Positions 15,032 to 22,180 of a DNA stretch of 56,257 bases are shown piece after piece. The stretch is taken from IMG/VR virus record IMGVR_UViG_3300027754_002235, positions 1-56,257 of that record. One strand, written 5' to 3'. Below the pieces are notes generated by a model. That model was not told where the DNA came from. It saw nothing but the letters and a program-made list of their open reading frames with translations, and searched no databases. Source of the DNA: a virus. Position numbers and translations under genes: made by a program. Position 1 is the first letter of the stretch. Each line of letters begins with the position of its first letter.

Positions 15032-16419
15032 TATACTCCCTTACACATATTATAAAAATCAGTATATTCGGGAAACGTATCAGTAAACTTCATGTTTCTA
15101 CGTACATCAAAATCATCAAACCACATCCAAAATGTTTGTCTTTGATGGTTTCTATCCATAGTATTATTTCTTATACTTTCAGCTAATGTACTGATAAACT
15201 CCATGAACGCTATCCATTGACCGTACGGATCAGGTACTAGTGGCATAATGTCTTTCTTAGTATCCATGTACGCCACACATTCATCAATATACTTTGCAAA
15301 ATCAGGTGTCAATATAGATGGACTTTGATGGCTAGGAAACGTCACTACACTTTGTTTAATAGCAATTGGTCTACCATGCTTATGATATAAACTTTCAGCA
15401 TACATCACAAAATCTTTAATAGAGGATATACTTAACGCATTAATTGCCGGCATAAATCCAAATCCAAAATTCAAATCTTTATTACTCAACACCTTGTCAA
15501 CGTTACTAATGAATCTATCCCATTTAACCCCATTACGAATATACTCAGCTTTCTCTCCTACACTCTCCATACTGACAAGTATCTCAACATCAAATACTGC
15601 GCTAAGTTTAGGTAAATACGTCAAAAACTTATCTAAGTAATTCTTTGGGGTATTCATGTTAGTAACTATCCAAAAGCTTACTTTCTTTTCTGGTGCTATT
15701 GCTTTTTTACTTTCTAATAGTTTATCAACAAACGTGTAAAACTCAGGCATGATTAAAGGTTCGCCACCAATAATACCAATACGTGTGCAGTATTTTACCC
15801 CGACTGTATCAAACCACTCCCAAAACTTTTCATTAAAAATATCAGGTGCTTTAGGAAATTCTCGGTCATATTGTTCTTGTGATATACGTCCTAATTTAAT
15901 TTCTTCAGTTGCCCATTGTGTGCTGTAATGATGATTGCAGTACATACATTTCATATCACATGTGTTACCCAAACTAATCTCTAACATATAAGGATGGTTT
16001 GAACGTAATTTACTATCATTGATATCTTTAATATTTTCTAATGTTTTTAAAAAACTATCTTCAGTATATGGTTGATCGGGTATCTGCTTACGGACTGTCA
16101 TATGACGCCAATATGCTTCCGGTGTGTGCCTTGGGCTTGTCATTCCACTATCTTCAATGTTCCAGCATGTCTTACAATCAGATGTTTTTACACCTTGTAT
16201 TAAATCTAACCGACTTTGTAACATTTTAGGACTATTTAAAAATGCATCTATACCGTTAGTTTGTAGTTCTTCTTCAGTTACTTTGTTGCTAGGAGTTCTA
16301 CAGCAACTACGAAATTCTCCTCTATCCATATTAAAAATAGGATAGTTCCATTTCAAATCACATATAGTTTCTAATGGACTAACTTTATCTACCACAGTTG
16401 TTATTGGTATTGTTTTCAT
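15031..16419 (-). CDS. N-terminal-twitch radical SAM enzyme (paralogue)
   Basis: This 462-aa enzyme has the same order as the next gene downstream: N-terminal cysteines Cys20, Cys39-40, Cys82 and Cys85 (RSCCRTP, SDCKTCWNIEDSGMTSPR), then the core CDMKCMYC (Cys154, 158, 161) and IIGGEPLIMPEFY near residue 218. The two share the SAGITSLR/DSGMTSPR block after the twitch cysteines, so they are diverged paralogues. It is about 57 residues longer, mostly between the twitch and core domains and at the C-terminus. The ATG overlaps the TGA of the sulfotransferase-like gene upstream (ATGA), and its stop overlaps the start of the paralogue. Reaction and substrate are unknown. Confidence 0.9.
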   Translation of the reverse strand: MKTIPITTVVDKVSPLETICDLKWNYPIFNMDRGEFRSCCRTPSNKVTEEELQTNGIDAFLNSPKMLQSRLDLIQGVKTSDCKTCWNIEDSGMTSPRHTPEAYWRHMTVRKQIPDQPYTEDSFLKTLENIKDINDSKLRSNHPYMLEISLGNTCDMKCMYCNHHYSTQWATEEIKLGRISQEQYDREFPKAPDIFNEKFWEWFDTVGVKYCTRIGIIGGEPLIMPEFYTFVDKLLESKKAIAPEKKVSFWIVTNMNTPKNYLDKFLTYLPKLSAVFDVEILVSMESVGEKAEYIRNGVKWDRFISNVDKVLSNKDLNFGFGFMPAINALSISSIKDFVMYAESLYHKHGRPIAIKQSVVTFPSHQSPSILTPDFAKYIDECVAYMDTKKDIMPLVPDPYGQWIAFMEFISTLAESIRNNTMDRNHQRQTFWMWFDDFDVRRNMKFTDTFPEYTDFYNMCKGV

Positions 16420-17120
16420 GTTATTAACTTTTTTATAAATTCTTTTACTTTTTCTGGCTCTTTTAATATATCATAAGGATTATTGGGTAATTGCTTTTTA
16501 AGGCGAATCCCCGTAATAATTGGCCTTTGAAAGTATGTTGTTAAATCTTCTATACAATTCTCATATCTGATAATGTCAGCATCAATTTTATATTCTTCAA
16601 TAACTTTATTAAAATTTAAAATATCCTTATATAAAAATTCTACATTGGTTAAATTATAGGTAGATAGGTCTATCAGATCCTTATGTATTCCATCATCGGT
16701 TGACCATTTGTTAGTAGCCTGGGCAACTATCCAACTTAATAAATGATGTTCTATATTTTCTCTTTTCATAATCAAGAATTTAAACCCCAATTGCTTCAAC
16801 GTATCTAGTATTTCTTGTAATTGTAAGGATGACAAAATTCTATCTGTAAGGAATATTTTTAAAACTAATGATTGTTGTTGATTGCTATTTTTTAAAAGAT
16901 TAAGAACATAATCAATTTGTTCTTTGTATGAATTAAATTTTGGGAATATTGGTGACGTATATAAAAAGCTGTCTTTTTGAATTATGTTATACTTAGGATG
17001 ACAATAGGTAAAAGGTTCTGATAAATTTGTCCCCCCAACAATATTTCTAGTAATTACACTTGAAATATACTGACTACCGCATCTAGGTAATCCTAATAAA
17101 CAATATCTTTGAACACTCAT
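16416..17120 (-). CDS. Sulfotransferase-like protein
   Basis: This 234-aa protein opens MSVQRYCLLGLPRCGSQYIS. The G-L-P-R-x-G-[ST] loop at residues 10-17 is the 5'-phosphosulfate-binding loop of PAPS-dependent sulfotransferases. A strand-helix at residues about 114-130 (FKFLIMKRENIEHHLLSW) matches the 3'-phosphate-binding region, where Arg-x-x-x-Glu/Asp precedes the SxxLS/W helix. The protein is short for the family but both cofactor motifs are present. It probably sulfates a carbohydrate hydroxyl. The gene looks A+T-rich against the tail module. It overlaps radical SAM genes on both sides by four bases each. Confidence 0.75.
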   Translation of the reverse strand: MSVQRYCLLGLPRCGSQYISSVITRNIVGGTNLSEPFTYCHPKYNIIQKDSFLYTSPIFPKFNSYKEQIDYVLNLLKNSNQQQSLVLKIFLTDRILSSLQLQEILDTLKQLGFKFLIMKRENIEHHLLSWIVAQATNKWSTDDGIHKDLIDLSTYNLTNVEFLYKDILNFNKVIEEYKIDADIIRYENCIEDLTTYFQRPIITGIRLKKQLPNNPYDILKEPEKVKEFIKKLIT

Positions 17121-18061
17121 AATTCTTTTGTACTCATTATGTCAAAATTACAATGACACATTGTTTTATTACATAACACTGGCGTTTTAGGTACTTCAAA
17201 AGCTTCAAAAATGTTGCCAATCTTGCCACCTACTCTACACCAACCACGGTATATATCACCGCCCAAATCTACAATAATCTGCTCGACACCAGCATAACAT
17301 TTCCATCCACTCCAGTCATTTGTTTTTTGACTAATAAATCTATGTGCGCTAGAAACAACTTCTGTAGTATCTTCCTTAATCATTTTCATAGCACCACGGT
17401 AATAATCAAAAGATTTGGTGTACTTAATATGCTTTACAATCAATTCATGTTGTTTATCAAATATCTTCTTTTGAAAGTCATCATACTCATATAATGTGTC
17501 ACCAAAATCATGTATCAATGGTTGTAATGCCATACTGATATTACCAATACCTTTAACTTTATTAGCTACAGCATAACAGAAGTCAAACTTATCAGGACTC
17601 ATCATAATGTTCACATGGGTACGTACTTCATCATGTAATACTTTAACTACATTTACAAAGTGATCCGCATCAGCAAACTCGGGGTGAAAGCTTAAGCACA
17701 CGTGGTCAAAGTATTGTTTATTATCTTCCCACCAACGTAATGTTCTACTACCATTACTAATCAATCCAACTTTAGCACCTAACTCAGTACAATGCTTACA
17801 TATTTCTACAAAGTGTTTGTATAGTGTTACTTCTCCACCAGTTAATTCAAAGTAAACTTTACGTGGAGCAACTTGTTCTACTACCCGTGTGATGAATTCC
17901 TTAACTTTATCTAGTTCAGGCCATTTAATGTCACCTGAATGAAGATTTTCTGGACAATAACTACATTCAAAGTTACACGTATTGCCCATACACCAATTAA
18001 CGACAAACCATTCTTCGTGCGTGGGATTACTGTGTACTAACTTAATATAATTATGCTCCAT
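17117..18061 (-). CDS. Radical SAM enzyme with C-terminal five-Cys auxiliary domain
   Basis: I start this 314-aa enzyme at MEHNYIKLVH, whose ATG overlaps the TAA of the gene upstream. An ATG six bases earlier abuts the AAGGA ribosome binding site and is less likely. The core holds CNFECSYC (Cys29, 33, 36) and LTGGEVTLYKHF (GGE at 75-77). The C-terminal domain carries Cys255, 275, 297, 302 and 304 in GWKCYAGVE, CRVGGKIG and CNKTMCHC. Spacing and flanking residues match residues 44-93 of the plus-strand radical SAM enzyme, where this domain precedes the core. The substrate is unknown. Neighbours are a GT-A-like protein and a sulfotransferase-like protein, so a sugar or glycoprotein is plausible. 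Confidence 0.9.
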   Translation of the reverse strand: MEHNYIKLVHSNPTHEEWFVVNWCMGNTCNFECSYCPENLHSGDIKWPELDKVKEFITRVVEQVAPRKVYFELTGGEVTLYKHFVEICKHCTELGAKVGLISNGSRTLRWWEDNKQYFDHVCLSFHPEFADADHFVNVVKVLHDEVRTHVNIMMSPDKFDFCYAVANKVKGIGNISMALQPLIHDFGDTLYEYDDFQKKIFDKQHELIVKHIKYTKSFDYYRGAMKMIKEDTTEVVSSAHRFISQKTNDWSGWKCYAGVEQIIVDLGGDIYRGWCRVGGKIGNIFEAFEVPKTPVLCNKTMCHCNFDIMSTKEL

Positions 18062-19014
18062 TACCATCCTTCTATTTTTCTAATCACATCCATCTCTTTA
18101 ACTAACGGTCCGAGATTATATTTATCGGCACTATAATGACGTTTGAAGAACTTGCTTTGTCCTCCATCAAAGTGATGCATCGGTAATCTCAATTTGTCAT
18201 TTAATGCGGCACCTAGTAATGCTGATTCACGATCAGGATCTCTATGCGAATGTTCTTCCCATAGTACCTTATAGTTATCAAACCATTGTACGTTAGCAGG
18301 ATCCCACTCAGTAAGCATAGTCATATATGTACCAAGTCTTGCACCATATATAGCCCAATCTCCGTTATCTACATCACGTCCAATGTTGTGCCAAATAGTT
18401 AAGTTGTTTAAGTTACGACTTGCAACGGTTTCTTTTAGTGCATCAACTGTAGGTTTTGAACCACGGTCAAGAACCATTTTTACTCCTTCTCTGAATCCAG
18501 CTCGCCACGCTTGAAACGGAGTATAATTAGGATAAGTAGTAGAGTGGCAATCATACATTGTCCAGTATAAGTTATCTTTGCTGTCTAAACAAAAGTCAGC
18601 AATTCGTGAAACATCACCTTCAGTTTGATGCTCATGTGTTTTCATTTCACGCACATAAGTTTTTGTCCAAGAACTCATTCCACCATTACCATAGCGTAAT
18701 CCATTAATATTGTTAATAGCTTTCCAACGATATTGCGCTATCTTATAGTTAGGATCTTTATCAGTAAAGTCTAATTGTAGATTGAAGAAACTTTCTTCTG
18801 GCATATTATCGCCGTCAATTAAAATGAAACGTTCAGTATCACTCATTTGTCCTGCGGCTTTATGTGCGGCATCACTACCTTTGATACTATCAACACGTTT
18901 AGCCCAAGGTACCATGTTTTTAATCTTTAACCAAAATTCTTCTTTTTGTGGCTCATCATAGCTAAGATAGATGCAGTCTAAATCAGCTACATCAATGATA
19001 TCCTCAGAGTTCAT
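18061..19014 (-). CDS. GT-A-like glycosyltransferase
   Basis: In this 317-aa protein the N-terminal strand-helix DLDCIYLSYDEPQKEEFW resembles a nucleotide-sugar-binding fold. ERFILIDGDNMPEESFF at residues about 82-98 supplies a DxD-type acidic motif. FQAWRAGFREGVKM and LTIWHNIGRDVDNG follow in the C-terminal half. The same block order occurs in the last ~260 residues of the 1178-aa repeat protein, but only this copy keeps the acidic motif, so it is the better candidate for an active enzyme. Donor and acceptor are unknown. The gene overlaps its upstream neighbour by eleven bases and is coupled by TAATG to the radical SAM gene. Confidence 0.7.
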   Translation of the reverse strand: MNSEDIIDVADLDCIYLSYDEPQKEEFWLKIKNMVPWAKRVDSIKGSDAAHKAAGQMSDTERFILIDGDNMPEESFFNLQLDFTDKDPNYKIAQYRWKAINNINGLRYGNGGMSSWTKTYVREMKTHEHQTEGDVSRIADFCLDSKDNLYWTMYDCHSTTYPNYTPFQAWRAGFREGVKMVLDRGSKPTVDALKETVASRNLNNLTIWHNIGRDVDNGDWAIYGARLGTYMTMLTEWDPANVQWFDNYKVLWEEHSHRDPDRESALLGAALNDKLRLPMHHFDGGQSKFFKRHYSADKYNLGPLVKEMDVIRKIEGW

Positions 19015-19330
19015 ATGTTTTTAATTTCCATTTAGTTATATTATTATGGGAACTGTCTACTACAACACTTAAATCTTCGCTTGCACACATTGTACCTTCA
19101 TTGTCATGTACTAATTTAGATACAATTGATCCAGCAATAGCACCTGACACTTTACCGTCTATTACTTTAAGATCAGGACGACCTTGAGCAAATGTACTAG
19201 TATCAATTACAACGTAATTACCTTCTGGTTTTTCGCAAGTATAAAATAATACATTGCCTCGTTCATCATAATATAATCTGAACTCGGGTTTAATGATAGG
19301 AGGTGCTTCCCAAATTACAAATTCTTCCAT
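19004..19330 (-). CDS. Conserved-looking small protein, unknown function
   Basis: This is a 108-aa soluble protein starting MEEFVIWEAPPIIKPEFRLY. It has no signal peptide or membrane span. LYYDERGNVLFYTCEKPEGN and VIDGKVSGAIAGSIV suggest a compact beta-rich fold. It contains two cysteines, one in YTCEKP and one in TMCASEDL. I do not recognise the family. It sits inside the overlapping operon between two GT-A-type genes and overlaps both, so it is probably made with them and may be an accessory subunit. I would not assign an activity. Confidence 0.7.
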   Translation of the reverse strand: MEEFVIWEAPPIIKPEFRLYYDERGNVLFYTCEKPEGNYVVIDTSTFAQGRPDLKVIDGKVSGAIAGSIVSKLVHDNEGTMCASEDLSVVVDSSHNNITKWKLKTYEL

Positions 19331-20076
19331 TAATAACTTTCTAATATTTTATCACTAAACGATTTAATATGATAGTGGAATGGATACTGTTGTGCATAAG
19401 TGTTTACTCTAATCGTTTTGGGTAACACTTCGTATACTAATGTTTTAGTCCAATCTTCACTAGGAATACCATTAATATATTGTTTCATATGTATCATACT
19501 CATTTCAGTAAAGTTTGGTAATGTAGTTTTTTCTACTCCCACAATGTGACAAGCTATAGCATATACCCAATCAGTTGATACTTCTTCATTTGGATTACAT
19601 TTTAATATAGCTTTGTATTCTTCCCAATTATCAAAAATATCTCTTACTACTGTATAAAATAGTTTAGCTGTTTCTGACTTCTTAAAATAAGTTATGCTAT
19701 TGTATGTGTCAGGCAACATGTTCTCATCAATAAACTTTCTATATACCCTACAGTCAGATAACTCACCCTTAAAGTTTCTAATATTTGTTGAAACTACAAC
19801 ATCATTTATACTTAATATGTCCCACCAATGTTCAATACTACGTGGAATAATCATATCTGCTTCTAGTTTGATTGTTTCATCGTACGGGCTTGCTTCATAT
19901 ACTTGCCAATCGTTTACATAACCACTAAGATTAGCATGCGGTAACATATCACTAGTGATAATAGTTATATTACTATTTGGCATTACTTTTTTAATGCTTA
20001 GTTCTAATGCTTTAGCACAGTTAGTATAACTGACTTTTTCAGTATCTTGTGCCATAATTACAAAACCTCTAGTCAT
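19330..20076 (-). CDS. GT-A glycosyltransferase, GT8-like
   Basis: In this 248-aa protein the N-terminus MTRGFVIMAQDTEKVSYTNC is followed by SITIITS-like strands. The key block is YEASPYDETIKLEADMII at residues about 60-77, where Glu-Ala-Asp takes the place of the metal-binding DxD. YNSITYFKKSETAKLFY and STDWVYAIACHIVG are shared with the next gene (VVTFKKTNRSKQIF and RNDYALTLALRIANG). The two are diverged paralogues and could add different sugars or act as a pair. Both start and stop overlap neighbours (ATGA, TAATG). Donor and acceptor are unknown. Confidence 0.72.
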   Translation of the reverse strand: MTRGFVIMAQDTEKVSYTNCAKALELSIKKVMPNSNITIITSDMLPHANLSGYVNDWQVYEASPYDETIKLEADMIIPRSIEHWWDILSINDVVVSTNIRNFKGELSDCRVYRKFIDENMLPDTYNSITYFKKSETAKLFYTVVRDIFDNWEEYKAILKCNPNEEVSTDWVYAIACHIVGVEKTTLPNFTEMSMIHMKQYINGIPSEDWTKTLVYEVLPKTIRVNTYAQQYPFHYHIKSFSDKILESY

Positions 20077-20876
20077 GCTATTAGCTCCATAAAGTTTTCT
20101 TTATTCATAACGTGAAAATCCATATCTTTAATTGTTATATATTCTTTGCGTATCTTGCCGCGTTGCCAGTTGTCGTACATAACAGTATATTTGGTGTTGA
20201 ACTCATCTTCATTGTCTCTGTATATTGATGTATTTTTACCTACATGTACTAAGTTCCATGGAATAATATCACGTCCATTATCACTATGTCCGTTTGCTAT
20301 ACGTAGTGCAAGTGTTAATGCGTAATCATTACGGTATACCCCGCCAACAAAGCTGTGAATATCACAGTAATGGTCATAATTCTTTTGTACCATTTCTAAG
20401 CATTCAAATATTTGTTTAGAACGGTTAGTTTTTTTGAAGGTAACTACTGTAGCCCATAACGTATTAAAACTATATGAACTTAATACTTCTTGTGCCACTC
20501 CTGGTTGCATCAAATAACTAGTAGTATTATGGCAACAAAAATCATCATATATGGTAAACGTTCTTAATAGCTTACCTGAGTTAACCATGTAATCTGTATC
20601 TAATAGTATAGTTTCGTCATATGGGCTAAAATCATATGCTTGATATCTTCCCTTGTTAATCCATATGGTGTGTTCACGTATATTGTTTTTATCAGCATTA
20701 GTAATTATAACTTTATCAAATGTGTAGTTTTGAATTGACGGAATTGAATCCTCATCTGTAACTAATGTGACTGGAAGATTTAAAAAATAATTTATGCGTT
20801 TAGCAGTAGCTACTGCCATGTCATAGTAATTGAACTTGGGCGAGTTAAACGCAAATAATATTGCACCTTTGCTCAT
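20073..20876 (-). CDS. GT-A glycosyltransferase, GT8-like (paralogue)
   Basis: In this 267-aa protein FDFSPYDETILLDTDYMVNS carries a canonical Asp-Thr-Asp metal motif (residues about 82-100 region) at the same place where its neighbour has Glu-Ala-Asp. The N-terminus MSKGAILFAFNSPKFNYYDM resembles GT-A proteins that bind UDP-sugars. HNTTSYLMQPG and GRDIIPWNLVHVGKNT come later in the fold. It is the second gene of the operon led by the hairpin-controlled late promoter and overlaps the genes on both sides by ATGA. I infer transfer of a sugar to a virion protein or glycan. No acceptor is shown. Confidence 0.75.
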   Translation of the reverse strand: MSKGAILFAFNSPKFNYYDMAVATAKRINYFLNLPVTLVTDEDSIPSIQNYTFDKVIITNADKNNIREHTIWINKGRYQAYDFSPYDETILLDTDYMVNSGKLLRTFTIYDDFCCHNTTSYLMQPGVAQEVLSSYSFNTLWATVVTFKKTNRSKQIFECLEMVQKNYDHYCDIHSFVGGVYRNDYALTLALRIANGHSDNGRDIIPWNLVHVGKNTSIYRDNEDEFNTKYTVMYDNWQRGKIRKEYITIKDMDFHVMNKENFMELIA

Positions 20877-21178
20877 CGTTTAATCTCAATCTCTTTCCAT
20901 TCTTTGTACCATTCAAGCATGCCTTTTTGATATGTATCTTTTAATACCAATAGTAGTTGTTCTCGGTTAACTTGTACTGGATTATCAAAGTTATCAATAA
21001 GAATTACAAAGTTATTATCCATTGAAATTAAGAATGATATAAGTTCGGGGGTAGCCCTCCAAAGTCCCCCTTGTTCAGCAATAATAAATTTGCCATCGTA
21101 TTTGTCTTTAAGTTGCGCTTTTGCGCTATTGTGGTTGAAGCGAGCTTTAGCTTCGCTAATTAAGGTTTTGGTATCCAT
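20873..21178 (-). CDS. Small soluble protein, first gene of the decoration operon
   Basis: This 101-aa protein starts MDTKTLISEAKARFNHNSAK and is mostly helical, with a C-terminal amphipathic helix (YQKGMLEWYKEWKEIEIKR). It has no cysteine and no membrane span. KYDGKFIIAEQGGLWRATPE and LIDNFDNPVQVNREQL suggest a small alpha/beta domain. I recognise it only as a type of hypothetical protein of T4-like environmental phages, without a function. AGGAG lies six bases before the ATG. The start codon and next eight bases form one arm of an eleven-base-pair inverted repeat around the late promoter, so its translation appears regulated. All ten downstream junctions overlap, so its expression should set that of the operon. 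Confidence 0.75.
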   Translation of the reverse strand: MDTKTLISEAKARFNHNSAKAQLKDKYDGKFIIAEQGGLWRATPELISFLISMDNNFVILIDNFDNPVQVNREQLLLVLKDTYQKGMLEWYKEWKEIEIKR

Positions 21179-21212
21179 TAAACACTCCTAGAAGTATTTA
21201 GATGGATACCAA
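21168..21212 (-). promoter_or_regulatory. Late promoter and RBS inside an 11-bp inverted repeat masking the start codon
   Basis: On the minus strand TTGGTATCCAT (21212-21202) is perfectly complementary to ATGGATACCAA (21178-21168). The second arm begins with the start codon. The 23-base loop holds the late-promoter motif CTAAATACT (octamer 21201-21194) and the AGGAG ribosome binding site. Read-through RNA from the tail-fibre genes would bury the AUG in the stem. RNA started at the internal late promoter would lack the 5' arm and be translatable. This is the regulatory layout known from T4 genes e, soc and 49. Confidence 0.6.
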
Positions 21213-21226
21213 GTGGTTAATAAAAA

Positions 21227-22177
21227 TTAACTGCCCGTTACTGTGCCAGATACAGATGGTGTTCCCCATGTATTAGCAATATATGTAACTTCAGGTGGAC
21301 GTATTGTTACTGTAGTAGCAGATCCGGTTGCTACAGTTAATCCGTTTGGAATCTCATCCCAAACTGTAGATATAGTAACCACATTGCCTACGTCACCGTT
21401 GCTACCTTGAGTACCATTTGTTTTAACAAAGATGTTAATGTTAGTTGATAAGTAACCAGAAGGCCCTGTACTAGCTGTTTGATAAAACGCATTTGCATTA
21501 CTAGTTGTCCAACTGTAATACCCGCTATTAGTAGATATATTAGCATTGGAGCCACCTCCGCCAATTTTAGTAACACCATTGTAACTTGTACTCGCAATTG
21601 TGGCAGCACCTGAAGTAGGTGAACTTAATACAACTGTTCCCACGTTACTTGCTAAGTTATTTAATAATAAATTGATGCCTGATCCAGCTGGATGAGCACA
21701 TGTAATAGCTAACTGTCCACCTGAGTTAAAGAAATAACGTGCGGCATCACCATTCGCAAAAGTAACTATATGAGTAAATGTTATTGCATTCAGCCAAGTA
21801 GGAGTATATGTAGCAGTATTTGCGCTTGTACCGCTTTGTGAGACGGCATTTAATCTATTTGTGTAAACAGTTTGTAAGTTAGTAACCACATTTGCATTAT
21901 ATGTAATTGTTGCTCCGGTGGCAGGTACTGCTACAGCAGTAATACTTGAACTCTGATGTGATGCCGAGCTTGCTGTTTTACTAACTAAATTAGCCCATTT
22001 AACAGCAGTTACTGTGTCTCCTACTGCTACGTTTGCTTCAGCAGTTTGTCCATATCCTGCGGCACCACTCCCAGTAGACCATACTGTGTTTAATGCATTA
22101 GCTGTTCCTCCAGGATTAGCACCTACTAACGCATTATAATCTGCGGCTTGAATTGTTCCGTATTGTGCGTAACTCAT
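21227..22177 (-). CDS. Tail-fibre-like virion protein
   Basis: This is a 316-aa protein rich in Ala, Gly, Ser, Thr and Asn, with no enzyme motif. It starts MSYAQYGTIQAADYNALVGA, an N-terminal pattern I associate with structural proteins of environmental phages. The low-complexity beta-rich body and Ser/Thr-rich C-terminus (TWGTPSVSGTVTGS) fit an exposed fibre or decoration protein. It follows another fibre-like gene by three bases, with AAAGGAT before the start. It is the last tail gene before the glycan-type operon, which makes it one candidate for modification. It could be a fibre tip or a capsid-decorating protein. Confidence 0.6.
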   Translation of the reverse strand: MSYAQYGTIQAADYNALVGANPGGTANALNTVWSTGSGAAGYGQTAEANVAVGDTVTAVKWANLVSKTASSASHQSSSITAVAVPATGATITYNANVVTNLQTVYTNRLNAVSQSGTSANTATYTPTWLNAITFTHIVTFANGDAARYFFNSGGQLAITCAHPAGSGINLLLNNLASNVGTVVLSSPTSGAATIASTSYNGVTKIGGGGSNANISTNSGYYSWTTSNANAFYQTASTGPSGYLSTNINIFVKTNGTQGSNGDVGNVVTISTVWDEIPNGLTVATGSATTVTIRPPEVTYIANTWGTPSVSGTVTGS

Positions 22178-22180
22178 CTT

